From Pseudomonas sp. MYb118 (GTDB lineage Bacteria > Pseudomonadota > Gammaproteobacteria > Pseudomonadales > Pseudomonadaceae): a DNA stretch of 64,000 nt. Below, piece by piece: positions 23,597 through 32,695 of this stretch (position 1 is its first letter; each line of letters opens with the position of its first letter). Both the position numbers and the translations under genes were made by a program. Where the stretch lies: positions 1 to 64,000 of the forward strand of contig NZ_JBFRXN010000003.1 in NCBI RefSeq assembly GCF_040947875.1, given 5' to 3'. The notes beneath the pieces were generated by a model, which worked only from the letters and a program-made list of their open reading frames with translations, did no database searches and had not been told where the DNA came from.

Positions 23597-24679
23597 TTAC
23601 GCCAGGACCGCCACCGCCTTGATCTGTGCCCAGAGCTGCTGGCCGGGGTGGACCTGCAATTGATCCCGGGAGAAACGGGTGATCCGCGCCAGCAGCGGCG
23701 TGCCGGCGGCCTCCAGGCGGATCAGCACGTGCGCGGCATTGTCGGCGGGCGTCTCGCTGACCACGGTGACCGGCAGGCGATTGAGGATGCTGCTTTGCTC
23801 GGCGCTTTGCAGGCTGAGGCTGACGTCCCGCGCCTGCACCTTGCCACGCAGCGCCTGGCCGACGGCCATGGGCGTGTGGGCCACGCGAATGCTCAGCGTG
23901 CTGCCGGGCAATTGCAGGGTCAGCAACTGGTAGTCGTCGTCGTAGGCGCTGACCTGGCCCTCGATCACCACGCCGGCGTCATCGCCCTGGGCCAGCGGCA
24001 GATCGAGGCGTGCCAGGGTTTCGACGATGGGGCCGCTGGCCACGGCCTTGCCTTCGCCGAGCAGGACGATGTGGTCGGCCAGGCGCGCCACTTCATCCCG
24101 CGAATGACTGACGTACAGCACCGGGATGTCGAGTTCATCGTGCAGGCGTTGCAGGTACGGCAGGATTTCGCTCTTGCGCTTGGCATCCAGCGCCGCCAGG
24201 GGTTCGTCCATCAGCAGCAGTTGCGGGCTGGTCAGCAGGGCACGGGCAATGCCGACACGCTGGCGCTCGCCGCCCGACAGGTGCTGCGGATGACGGTCGA
24301 GAAGATGGCCGATGCCGAGCAATTGAGTGGCATGTGCCATGTCGACCTTGCGCTGCGCCTTGGCGATGCGCTTGAGGCCGAACTCCAGGTTGGCCAGCAC
24401 CGACAGGTGCGGGAACAGGCTGGCTTCCTGGAACACATAGCCGATCGCGCGTTTGTGCGGTGGTACGAAAATCTGCTTTTCGCTGTCCTGCCAGACTTCA
24501 TCGTTGACCTGGACAAAACCCTGTTCGGCCCGTTCCAGGCCGGCGATGCAGCGCAGGCAGGTGGTCTTGCCGGAGCCCGAATGACCGAACAGCGCGGTGA
24601 CGCCACGGCCGGGCAATTGCAAATCGACATCCAGGGCGAAGCCCGAGTAGTTCAACTTCAAACGCGTGTGAATCATCAA
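23597..24679 (-). CDS. modC: Molybdate ABC transporter ATPase ModC
   Basis: This 360-residue ATPase powers molybdate import. It has Walker [11 protein letters not shown] (about residues 32-41), the ABC signature LSGGERQRV, Walker [13 protein letters not shown] and the H-loop SHSRDE. The C-terminal 100 residues form the molybdate-binding TOBE/Mop domain typical of ModC (from about residue 290). It begins directly after modB with no gap. Order modA-modB-modC is standard. Confidence 0.96.
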   Translation of the reverse strand: MMIHTRLKLNYSGFALDVDLQLPGRGVTALFGHSGSGKTTCLRCIAGLERAEQGFVQVNDEVWQDSEKQIFVPPHKRAIGYVFQEASLFPHLSVLANLEFGLKRIAKAQRKVDMAHATQLLGIGHLLDRHPQHLSGGERQRVGIARALLTSPQLLLMDEPLAALDAKRKSEILPYLQRLHDELDIPVLYVSHSRDEVARLADHIVLLGEGKAVASGPIVETLARLDLPLAQGDDAGVVIEGQVSAYDDDYQLLTLQLPGSTLSIRVAHTPMAVGQALRGKVQARDVSLSLQSAEQSSILNRLPVTVVSETPADNAAHVLIRLEAAGTPLLARITRFSRDQLQVHPGQQLWAQIKAVAVLA

Positions 24680-25360
24680 TCAGCTCCAGCCGGCTTTGGT
24701 TTTACGGCTGGAGTAGAGCGCCAGCAACACGGCGAACGAGAACACCAGCATGGCACCGGCCAGCCAGTGCGCCTGGGCATATTCCATGGCTTCGACGTGA
24801 TCGTAGATTTGTACCGAGACCACCCGGGTCTTGTCCGGGATGTTGCCGCCGATCATCAGCACCACGCCGAACTCGCCGACGGTGTGGGCAAAGCCCAGAA
24901 TCGCGGCGGTGATGAACCCCGGTCGGGCCAGGGGCAGGATGACGCTGAAGAACACGTCCCAGGGGTTGGCACGCAAGGTTGCGGCCACTTCCAGCGGACG
25001 GGTGCCAATGGCGGAAAAGGCGTTTTGCAGCGGCTGGACCACGAATGGCATCGAATACAGCACCGAGCCAATCACCAGGCCTGCAAAACTGAAACTCAGG
25101 GTGCCCAGCCCGAGGGACTGGGTGAACTGGCCGACAAAGCCGTTGGGGCCCAGCGCCAGCAACAGGTAAAAACCGATCACCGTGGGTGGCAGCACCAGGG
25201 GCAGGGCGACGATCGCCCCGACCGGGCCGCGCAACCAGGAGCGGGTGCGCGACAACCACAGGGCAATCGGAGTGCCGACGATCAGCAGGATGACCGTGGT
25301 CAATGAGGCAAGCTTCAGGGTCAACCAGATTGCGGAAAAATCGGCACTCGACAGGGACAT
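24680..25360 (-). CDS. modB: Molybdate ABC transporter permease ModB
   Basis: This 226-residue inner-membrane permease has five to six hydrophobic segments and the permease signature for ATPase contact ([20 protein letters not shown]). The start TTIMLIVG-like first helix ([20 protein letters not shown]) fits ModB. It abuts modA and modC with no spacer, indicating tight operon coupling. Confidence 0.95.
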   Translation of the reverse strand: MSLSSADFSAIWLTLKLASLTTVILLIVGTPIALWLSRTRSWLRGPVGAIVALPLVLPPTVIGFYLLLALGPNGFVGQFTQSLGLGTLSFSFAGLVIGSVLYSMPFVVQPLQNAFSAIGTRPLEVAATLRANPWDVFFSVILPLARPGFITAAILGFAHTVGEFGVVLMIGGNIPDKTRVVSVQIYDHVEAMEYAQAHWLAGAMLVFSFAVLLALYSSRKTKAGWS

Positions 25361-26119
<759 letters not shown>

Positions 26120-26146
26120 TTATAGGCAGTTGTTGCGAGGGATAAA

Positions 26147-26172
26147 TCGCTATGTAAAAAACTATATAGCGA
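26147..26172 (-). promoter_or_regulatory. ModE-type operator (Mo-box) upstream of modA
   Basis: TCGCTATGTA-N6-TATATAGCGA is an inverted repeat with 10-nt arms and one mismatch. It closely fits the ModE recognition pattern CGNTATATA-N6-TATATAACG known from enterobacteria. Confidence 0.8.
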
Positions 26173-26248
26173 AATGCCTTCAAACGGAATCCATCGGATG
26201 CGTCGAATTGTCCCGGCAGCCGCTAGAAGCAGCGACTGCCGGGGTGCA

Positions 26249-27313
26249 TCAGGCTCGCAGCAGCTTGGCCAGGCCCTCTTTGGCCAACTGCCGGGTCAGC
26301 TCGGCGGTGCTCATTTCCACCGATAGCGGGAATGCCTGACCGGCCCAGAGGTTGGCGAACTGCGCTTCGCCCTTGGCACGCAGAGGCATCAAGGCACCAC
26401 CGGCCAGCGGGAACGCCGGTGCCTGGTCGCTCATGGGGCCGATTTCTCGCATCACCCGATTGAAAATGCCCCGCGCCGGGCGCCCGGTGAACAGGTTGGT
26501 GAGGGCGGTGTCGCTCTCTTTGGCGGTGCGCAACGCGGTGTGATGGGAGGCGCTGACTTTGGCTTCCGGGGTGAACAGATAGGCCGTGCCGACCTGCACC
26601 GCCGAGGCGCCGAGCACCAACGCGGCAGCGACACCACGGGCATCGGCGATGCCGCCGGCGGCGATCACCGGTACTTTCACCGCGTCGACAATTTGCGGCA
26701 GCAGTGCAAAGAGGCCGACCTGGCTGCTGATGTCATCGGTCAGGAACATGCCGCGGTGGCCGCCGGCCTCGTTGCCCATGGCGATGATCGCATCGCAGCC
26801 GTGCTGTTCCAGCCAGATGGCTTCCTCGACCGTGGTTGCCGAAGACAGCACCTTGGCACCGGTGGCCTTGACCCGGTCCAGCAGGGGTTTTTCCGGCAGG
26901 CCGAAGTGGAAACTGACGACCTCAGGAAGCAGTTCTTCGACGATGGCGCAGGTGGCGCTGTCGAAAGGCGCGCGGTTGGATACGGGCGTCGGCGCGTCGA
27001 AATCCACGCCCAATTCGCGGTAGTAGGGTTCCAGCAGGTTTTTCCAGTTCTGCGCGCGCTGTTCGTCTGCGGCTGGCGGCTGGTGGCAGAAGAAGTTGAC
27101 GTTGATCGGGCGGCGGGTTTGCTGGCGAATGCTCTTCAGGTCTTCGCGCAATTGCTCGGTGCTCAACATGGCCGCCGGCAGCGAGCCCAGGCCACCGGCT
27201 TCGCTCGCCGCGACCACCATGGCAACCGTGGTTGCGCCGGCCATGGGCGCCTGGATGATCGGCAGCTCGATCCCCAGCAGATCAATAATTCGGGTGTCTG
27301 GCCATTGGCTCAT
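26249..27313 (-). CDS. Nitronate monooxygenase (2-nitropropane dioxygenase family)
   Basis: This 354-residue flavoprotein oxidises nitronates such as propionate 3-nitronate. The FMN-binding TIM barrel shows ELPIIQAPMAGATT at the start, NVNFFCHQPP, AIIAMGNEAGGHRGMF (the catalytic His of this class is in GGH), VIAAGGIADARG and QVGTAYLFTPEA. The start is ATG 27313 behind GGAGAATCGCAC; a longer frame runs into the REPIN and is rejected. It is monocistronic. The class is firm; the physiological substrate is not. Confidence 0.92.
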   Translation of the reverse strand: MSQWPDTRIIDLLGIELPIIQAPMAGATTVAMVVAASEAGGLGSLPAAMLSTEQLREDLKSIRQQTRRPINVNFFCHQPPAADEQRAQNWKNLLEPYYRELGVDFDAPTPVSNRAPFDSATCAIVEELLPEVVSFHFGLPEKPLLDRVKATGAKVLSSATTVEEAIWLEQHGCDAIIAMGNEAGGHRGMFLTDDISSQVGLFALLPQIVDAVKVPVIAAGGIADARGVAAALVLGASAVQVGTAYLFTPEAKVSASHHTALRTAKESDTALTNLFTGRPARGIFNRVMREIGPMSDQAPAFPLAGGALMPLRAKGEAQFANLWAGQAFPLSVEMSTAELTRQLAKEGLAKLLRA

Positions 27314-27362
27314 GTGCGATTCTCCGACGTCAAAACAGGGCAGCAAAGGTTTTACCACGCCA

Positions 27363-27464
27363 CCCCCTGTAGGAGCGAGCTTGCTCGCGATGAGGCCAGT
27401 ACACATCCAGCATCAATGGCGACTGACACGCCGCCATCGCGAGCAAGCTCGCTCCTACAGGGGT
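27363..27464. repeat. REPIN-type repeat pair
   Basis: TGTAGGAGCGAGCTTGCTCG and its inverted copy lie about 50 nt apart, between two divergent genes. Confidence 0.9.
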
Positions 27465-27556
27465 GGGGAGGGGGTCGCCGAAAGTCGGGTGTGGGGATCG
27501 GGCGGGGATGTGTTATTCCATTGCTCCACAACCAGACGAATGCGCAGGAGACAGTC

Positions 27557-28540
27557 ATGTTCCAAGGTATTTTGATCGACAAGGACGACAGCGGTTATCG
27601 AGCCACGCTGCAACAGATCAGCGACGATCAACTGCCCGAGGGCGATGTGACGGTGCGGGTCGCGTACAGCACGTTGAACTTCAAGGACGGCCTGGCCATC
27701 ACCGGCAGCAGCCCGGTGGTGCGCAAATTCCCCATGGTGCCGGGCATCGACCTGGCAGGGACGGTCGAGGCCAGTGAGCATCCGGACTACAAGGTCGGTG
27801 ATCAGGTCGTACTCAACGGTTGGGGCGTCGGCGAAGGGCACTGGGGCGGCCTGGCGCAGAAGGCGCGCTTGCAGGGTGACTGGCTGATCCCGCTGCCGCA
27901 GCAATTCTCTCCCGCCCAGGCCATGGCCATCGGCACCGCCGGTTACACGGCGATGCTCAGCATCCTGGCACTGGAGCACAACGGCGTGACGCCGGAGCAG
28001 GGCGAGATCCTGGTCACCGGCGCCAACGGCGGTGTCGGCAGCTTTGCCATCGCCTTGCTCAGCAAGCTCGGCTATCGGGTGGTCGCGTCCACCGGGCGCA
28101 CTTCGGAGCACGACTACCTCAAGCGCCTGGGTGCCAGCGACATCATCGACCGCGCGACCCTGTCAGAACCGGGCAAGCCATTGGCCAAGGAACGCTGGGC
28201 CGCGGTGATCGACTCGGTGGGCAGCCACACCCTGGCCAACGCCTGCGCCAGCACCAAGGCCAACGGCACGGTCGCCGCCTGTGGCCTGGCCCAGGGCATG
28301 GATTTTCCGGCGTCCGTCGCGCCGTTCATTTTGCGTGGCGTGACCCTGGCCGGGATCAACAGCGTGACCCAGCCCAAGGCCAAGCGCATCGAGGCCTGGA
28401 ACCGCCTGGCCACTGACCTGGACTTTGCCCTGTTGCCGCTGATCAGCCATGAGATCGGCCTGAGTGAAGCGATCGAAGCCGCGCCACGTCTGCTCGCCGG
28501 CCAACTGCGCGGCCGGGTGGTGGTGGATGTGAATCGCTGA
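27557..28540 (+). CDS. acuI: Acrylyl-CoA reductase-type quinone oxidoreductase (YhdH/AcuI family)
   Basis: This 327-residue zinc-free MDR enzyme of the AcuI/YhdH family reduces acryloyl-CoA with NADPH. Typical features are YSTLNFKDGLAITG, VPGIDLAGTV, NGWGVGEGHWGG and the cofactor motif VTGANGGVGSFAI (about residues 152-164). The start ATG 27557 follows AGGAGACAGTC; the frame is open far upstream, but that is REP and antisense sequence. It is convergent with ada, only one base apart. The family is firm; substrate is inferred. Confidence 0.92.
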   Translation: MFQGILIDKDDSGYRATLQQISDDQLPEGDVTVRVAYSTLNFKDGLAITGSSPVVRKFPMVPGIDLAGTVEASEHPDYKVGDQVVLNGWGVGEGHWGGLAQKARLQGDWLIPLPQQFSPAQAMAIGTAGYTAMLSILALEHNGVTPEQGEILVTGANGGVGSFAIALLSKLGYRVVASTGRTSEHDYLKRLGASDIIDRATLSEPGKPLAKERWAAVIDSVGSHTLANACASTKANGTVAACGLAQGMDFPASVAPFILRGVTLAGINSVTQPKAKRIEAWNRLATDLDFALLPLISHEIGLSEAIEAAPRLLAGQLRGRVVVDVNR

Positions 28541-28541
28541 G

Positions 28542-29588
28542 TCAGCGCGACTCACGCTCCAGCAACTGGCGTTTGCGCTCCACGCCCCAGCGGTAGCCCG
28601 ACAGGTTACTGTCGCTGCGCACCACGCGATGGCAAGGGATGGCCACCGCCAGGCTGTTCGCGCCACAGGCCTGGGCCACGGCGCGCACCGCTTTCGGCGC
28701 ACCGATGCGATGGGCGATGTCGGCATAGCTGGCGGTGCTGCCCACCGGAATCTCGCCCAGGGCTTGCCAGACCCGCTCCTGGAACGCCGTGCCGCGCACA
28801 TCCAGTGGCAAATCCAGGCCGATCGCCGGCGCCTCGATGAAACCGACGACCCTGGCGATCAGTTGCTCGAACTCAGGGTCGGCGCCAATCAGGTTGGCCC
28901 GGCGAAACTTGTCCTGCAGGTCGCACACCAGTTGATGGGGATCGTCCCCCAGCAGAATCGCGCAGACACCCCGCGCACTCTGTGCCACCAGGATCGCCCC
29001 GAGGGAGCACTGGCCCACGGCAAAACGGATGTCATTGTTCTGGCCCTCGGCGCGGTAATCGCCGGGTTTCATGCCCAGGACTTGATCGGCCGCCGCATAA
29101 AAACGCCCATTGGAGTTGAAGCCGGCGTCGTACAGGGCATCGGTCACCGAGCCGCCCGCGGTCAGATGTTGCCGGACCTTGCGTGAACGGTGAGCCGTGG
29201 CGTAGCCCTTGGGCGTCAGCCCGGTAATGGCTTTGAACACCCGATGAAAGTGAAAACTGCTCAGGCCTGCGGCATCCGCCAGCTCAGCCAGGGTCGGCAA
29301 CTGCTCGGCGGTTTCGATCTGGCGACACGCGGTGGCGACGGTCGCCGCGTGCTGTGCGGCCACCTCGCTGTGATCCTTCGCCGCGCGTTTGCTCGGGCGA
29401 TACCCGGCCGCCTGGGCCTGTTCGGCCGAGTCGAAGAACTCGACATTCTGCGGCTTGGGCAAGCGCGCCAGGCTGCTGGGGCGGCAATACACACCGGTAG
29501 TTTTCACCGCATAGACAAATTGCCCGTCGGCACGGGGATCGCGGGCGACGACGGCGGCCCAGCGTGGATCGTTCTCGATGGTGGTCAT
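28542..29588 (-). CDS. ada: Ada regulator/O6-methylguanine methyltransferase with a degenerate zinc site
   Basis: This 348-residue protein has the usual Ada order: N-terminal Ada domain, AraC-type helix-turn-helix (LADAAGLSSFHFHRVFKAI; about residues 100-180) and C-terminal methyltransferase with the acceptor Cys319 in AIPCHRVV. In classical Ada four cysteines hold zinc and one accepts the phosphotriester methyl group. Here Cys35 is kept (VYCRPSS), but the other three are Ser39, Ser66 and Ala69 (GYRPSKRAA). The reading frame is intact, so this is not a sequencing slip. DNA repair by Cys319 should work; methyl-phosphotriester sensing should not, at least by the known mechanism. It follows alkB on the same strand. 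Confidence 0.93.
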   Translation of the reverse strand: MTTIENDPRWAAVVARDPRADGQFVYAVKTTGVYCRPSSLARLPKPQNVEFFDSAEQAQAAGYRPSKRAAKDHSEVAAQHAATVATACRQIETAEQLPTLAELADAAGLSSFHFHRVFKAITGLTPKGYATAHRSRKVRQHLTAGGSVTDALYDAGFNSNGRFYAAADQVLGMKPGDYRAEGQNNDIRFAVGQCSLGAILVAQSARGVCAILLGDDPHQLVCDLQDKFRRANLIGADPEFEQLIARVVGFIEAPAIGLDLPLDVRGTAFQERVWQALGEIPVGSTASYADIAHRIGAPKAVRAVAQACGANSLAVAIPCHRVVRSDSNLSGYRWGVERKRQLLERESR

Positions 29589-29675
29589 GGCGTTAGGTCC
29601 GTTGATCCGTTTGAATCAGGTTAACCAGACGACGAGGTCGCCGCACTCCGGGTCTTGCGGTCAAATTCCGCCTGT

Positions 29676-30341
29676 TCAGTGGGAGGTGCGAAAGGTGAAG
29701 TTGATCCGTTGCTCGCCCAGGCGCGGGTGCTGGCCTGGTTTGATCGGCAAGACGCCGTGATAGCGCAGGCGATCGACGCCACCCCAGACCACGATATCGC
29801 CATGCAAGAGCGGCACGCGCTGGCTTTTGTCGCTGCGCTCGAAGCCGCCGAACAGGAACATCGCCGGCAACCCCAGCGACACCGACACGATGGGCGCGGC
29901 GTAGGACGCTTCGTCCTTGTCCTGGTGCAATGACATCTTTGCGCCGGGGATATAGCGGTTGATCAGGCAGGAATCCGGGACGAAATCCGCAAAGCCCGCT
30001 GCCTGCGCCGCAGCCTGCGCAAGGGCCAGGAACGCCTCGGGCATTTCGGGCCAGGGCGCAGCGGTTTGCGGGTCGACGCGTGAATAGCGATAGCCGTTGC
30101 GGTCGGTGGTCCAGCCCCAGGTGCCGCAACTGCTCAAGGCGGCGGACATGGTGAAACCACCGGGCGTGACCATTTGCCGAAACGGCGCAGCCGCCAGCAC
30201 CTTGTCCAGCGCCGGCAGCAATTGTTCCAGCCAGGGCAGGGCGAAGCCGCGCAGGACCCAGGACTGTTCGCCGATCTGTTCGCGCCGGGGCGATGGCTCG
30301 GGCTCGACGTCGGCAAACAGATCGAAGGTGATCGGGGTCAT
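29676..30341 (-). CDS. alkB: AlkB-type 2-oxoglutarate/Fe(II) DNA dioxygenase
   Basis: This 221-residue enzyme oxidatively removes methyl groups from 1-methyladenine and 3-methylcytosine. The Fe ligands are in SLHQDKDE (His and Asp, about residues 136-138) and RYHGV (His about 192). The 2-oxoglutarate Arg is in RINFTFR near the end. The substrate-side motif LINRYIPGAKM is also present. It lies between a 56-residue gene and ada on the same strand, forming an alkylation-repair cluster. Confidence 0.93.
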   Translation of the reverse strand: MTPITFDLFADVEPEPSPRREQIGEQSWVLRGFALPWLEQLLPALDKVLAAAPFRQMVTPGGFTMSAALSSCGTWGWTTDRNGYRYSRVDPQTAAPWPEMPEAFLALAQAAAQAAGFADFVPDSCLINRYIPGAKMSLHQDKDEASYAAPIVSVSLGLPAMFLFGGFERSDKSQRVPLLHGDIVVWGGVDRLRYHGVLPIKPGQHPRLGEQRINFTFRTSH

Positions 30342-30352
30342 GACGCTGGCCG

Positions 30353-30523
30353 TTACAGCGCCTTGCTGACGCTGATCTCGCTGATGACATCGTCACCAGG
30401 GCCATGCAGAGCGTCCAACGCTGCCCGGGCCTCGGCTTCGGTGCCGTTTTCCAGTTGGGCAAATTCGAAGCGGCGCTCGCCGTTGAGCTTGTACTTGATG
30501 ACGTATTTGGTGGTTTGGGCCAT
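30353..30523 (-). CDS. Small 56-aa protein upstream of alkB
   Basis: ATG 30523 opens a frame of 56 residues (AQTTKYVIKYKLNGERRFEF, then LENGTEAEARAALDALHGP) ending in TAA 11 nt before alkB. The strand-strand-helix pattern and codon use look genuine. It shares the strand and close spacing with the DUF1883 gene (7-nt gap) and alkB, so it is probably cotranscribed with them. No domain is known to me. Confidence 0.7.
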   Translation of the reverse strand: MAQTTKYVIKYKLNGERRFEFAQLENGTEAEARAALDALHGPGDDVISEISVSKAL

Positions 30524-30530
30524 GGTCGGT

Positions 30531-30833
30531 TCAGCTCAGTTTCGTGGTGGAACGACGAATGATCTTGATCGAGTGGGTCAGGGTCGGCTTGCGCGTGACG
30601 CTGATGGCGCGGCGGCTGACGGTGTCGATGGTGATGTTCCAGAAGCCGGTGCTCGGGGCGGTGATGCGCGCCGGGAATGTATCGAATGCGCCGCCATGAT
30701 ACGTGTGGCGGCCACCATTCTTGAAGCTGCGGAAGTTGGCGTCGTTCATCAAACGGATGTTGCACGTTTGCGAGCACTGGATGACGACGATGTCGTCTTC
30801 ATTGAGGTGCTCGCGCTGGTGGATAAATTTCAT
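30531..30833 (-). CDS. DUF1883 domain protein
   Basis: This 100-residue protein has the DUF1883 pattern: MKFIHQREHLNEDDIVVIQC, then CNIRLMNDANFRSFKNGGRH, and a C-terminal strand pair (GFWNITIDTVSRRAISV). It is mostly beta-sheet and soluble. The biochemical role of the family is unknown to me. It is the first gene of the reversed cluster leading to alkB and ada. Confidence 0.85.
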   Translation of the reverse strand: MKFIHQREHLNEDDIVVIQCSQTCNIRLMNDANFRSFKNGGRHTYHGGAFDTFPARITAPSTGFWNITIDTVSRRAISVTRKPTLTHSIKIIRRSTTKLS

Positions 30834-31036
30834 TGAGGCGCCTCCAGAAGGGCTTTTGCTACAAAATCAAAACGATAGCTTGGTCGATTGGCGCAGTTTA
30901 TCAGCCCGGACAGGTTATTATCTGGCCGCCGGGCGTCGCTTTGGCAATAAAAGCAGATCAATGTATGAAAAAAACACGGAGCCCTGGAGAAAAGCAGCGT
31001 TTGCGCTGTCCCAGGCTCTTTGTCGGAGATTTTGTT

Positions 31037-31396
31037 ATGAAGTGGGCTGTGTGGGTCTTGCCGATGGCATTGGCAATCAGTGGTTGTGCGAGTGTTGAGG
31101 AAATCAACGAGACGCTGCCGACCATGAACGTGATGTCGGGCAAGAAACCCCATGAATACGCGCAGTGCCTGACCGAAAAGCTGGCCGGTAGCCGTGGAGC
31201 CCTGCAAATAGAGCCGCAGGGCAAGGACGGCGTGCGAGTCATCGTCCCGCAGAAGTTTTCCTCAGGTCCGGCTGCGGTGTTCGACATTGAAGAACGTTCC
31301 AACGGCAGCGGCATCAAGCTGCACGAACGCATCTCCAATGTACCGCTGCGCCCGATGGATGTGCGCAACGCCGCCACCGCGTGCATTTCCGGCTGA
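31037..31396 (+). CDS. Small lipoprotein of unknown function
   Basis: This 119-residue protein has a lipoprotein signal (KWAVWVLPMALAISGCAS, lipidated Cys about residue 16). ATG 31037 follows TCGGAGATTTTGTT; the longer frame upstream has no signal peptide. The mature part (MSGKKPHEYAQCLTEKLAGS, then GVRVIVPQKFSSGPAAVFDI) is small, mixed alpha/beta, with a second Cys near each end that could pair. The residue after Cys is Ala, not Asp, so outer-membrane sorting is expected. Confidence 0.82.
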   Translation: MKWAVWVLPMALAISGCASVEEINETLPTMNVMSGKKPHEYAQCLTEKLAGSRGALQIEPQGKDGVRVIVPQKFSSGPAAVFDIEERSNGSGIKLHERISNVPLRPMDVRNAATACISG

Positions 31397-31468
31397 TACA
31401 CTAGCGCCCGACAGCACCGATGCCGCCCCAGCAACGCTTGGGCGGCATCGTCATTTCTGGAGTCGAGC

Positions 31469-31699
31469 ATGAAGCGAGAGCAGGTACGGGAGCGCCATGC
31501 AGAGGGTCAAATCTCTGCCACCCACGTGATTCAGAACCCGGCGGAACCCGCGCAATGGATCGTGTTTTTCAAGAAAAGCGCCGGGCGCAGTTATTTCCTG
31601 GTGGATGACAACGACGAAGTCGAATCCTTCACCAGCCTCGATGAGCTGATCGAGACCGTGCGCGGCCTGGGCATCAAGTTCGCCGAAATCCACATGTAG
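31469..31699 (+). CDS. Hypothetical 76-aa protein
   Basis: This 76-residue protein has a beta-rich core (EGQISATHVIQNPAEPAQWI; SYFLVDDNDEVESF) and a C-terminal helix-strand (LDELIETVRGLGIKFAEIHM). It is soluble and has no known domain. ATG 31469 follows TGGAGTCGAGC. It is convergent with the lipoprotein gene three bases downstream. Confidence 0.8.
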   Translation: MKREQVRERHAEGQISATHVIQNPAEPAQWIVFFKKSAGRSYFLVDDNDEVESFTSLDELIETVRGLGIKFAEIHM

Positions 31700-31702
31700 G
31701 TT

Positions 31703-31984
31703 TTATTTGCAGACCACCACGACGCTGCGGTTCTTGTAGTTGCCAATGTCGGCGCCGAGTGTCTTGTCTTCTTCATCGGGTGCCGGTGTGCCGTTGGTGC
31801 CGACGATTCGATAGCCGGTGCCGGCGCAGGAATCATCGGCTTTTTCATAGCATGCCGCCCAGGAGTTGGCCTCGCCGGAGCAGTCGATCGCCAGGCCTTG
31901 TTCGCCATTGTTCAGGTAAGTGGTTTCAGTGGTGGCACAGCCGCCCAGGGCCAGGAGCGCAATCAACGGCAAGAATCTGTTCAT
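31703..31984 (-). CDS. Small Cys-rich lipoprotein
   Basis: This 93-residue protein has a lipoprotein signal (LPLIALLALGGCAT, lipidated Cys about residue 16). The mature part has four further cysteines (AIDCSGEANSWAACYEKADD, then SCAGTGYRIVG, and the C-terminal VVCK), probably two disulphides. The shape resembles small Pseudomonas envelope lipoproteins with no assigned role. Confidence 0.82.
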   Translation of the reverse strand: MNRFLPLIALLALGGCATTETTYLNNGEQGLAIDCSGEANSWAACYEKADDSCAGTGYRIVGTNGTPAPDEEDKTLGADIGNYKNRSVVVVCK

Positions 31985-32107
31985 GTTTGGGGTCGTCGTC
32001 AGGGGATGGGGCTAAGCCTGTGACAGCGCCGTGAGCAAAAGGTTATAGCCAAAGGCCATGACTTTGTCACCCATTCGCAAATACTCCGAAACTACTGTGG
32101 GAAAACC

Positions 32108-32202
32108 ACTGTGGGAGCGAGCCTGCTCGCGATTGCGGCCTGTCAGACACCCACCATGTTGGATGTCCCGGCCTTATCGCGAGCAGGCTCGCTCCCACAG
32201 GT
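32108..32202. repeat. REPIN-type repeat pair
   Basis: GTGGGAGCGAGCCTGCTCGC and its inverted copy enclose about 45 nt. Confidence 0.9.
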
Positions 32203-32234
32203 TTATTGCCCCGCAAAAACAGCAGGGAGGCAGG

Positions 32235-32423
32235 TCATTCCTTATCCTTGCCCCGCCGCGCAGCAGCCGGGCGCTCAAGCTCCAGCACACTGGCCACTTC
32301 AATCGCCATTTTCTCGCTCGGGAACGGCCCGGCGATGCGTTCGCCGTTGGCGCTGTCGACCCACCACTGGCCGTCGTTCGCTTTGTTGATCAGGAAACCG
32401 TTGACGCTTTTTGCTGCCGACAT
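32235..32423 (-). CDS. Hypothetical 62-aa protein
   Basis: This 62-residue protein (SVNGFLINKANDGQWWVDSA, then AGPFPSEKMAIEVASVLELE) has two strands followed by a helix and a basic tail (RRGKDKE). The WWVD...GPF...A pattern looks like a small conserved Pseudomonas protein. It precedes galU divergently; 272 nt separate the two starts and hold no other feature I can name. Confidence 0.68.
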   Translation of the reverse strand: MSAAKSVNGFLINKANDGQWWVDSANGERIAGPFPSEKMAIEVASVLELERPAAARRGKDKE

Positions 32424-32695
32424 CTATCTGCCTCGTTGGCTGGTTGAATCGCGCCATGATAGCGTCAAAAGGCCGCATCCGGCGCGGGCAGAAAAAACGG
32501 CTCCGACGCCAATTTCTGCTATGCCTAATGGCACGCCTGCGATCCTGCGGAACTCACGCCAACGTTCCTGCGGAACTATCGGCAGGAATATTTCTCTATG
32601 TTGACATCGGTTAGCCAGCGCGGGGCATTGTAAGGTGCACGCCGCCTGATTAGACTGCGCCGAAACTCGTACACACAGCCCTTTCAAGGACTTTT

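Noticed and set aside
23582..25306. 574-codon plus-strand frame over modBC
   Set aside because: Antisense shadow of GC-rich coding sequence; ModB and ModC are unambiguous on the other strand.
26540..27556. Long open frame preceding the AcuI-type gene
   Set aside because: It is antisense to nitronate monooxygenase and runs through a REPIN; protein homology begins only at 27557.
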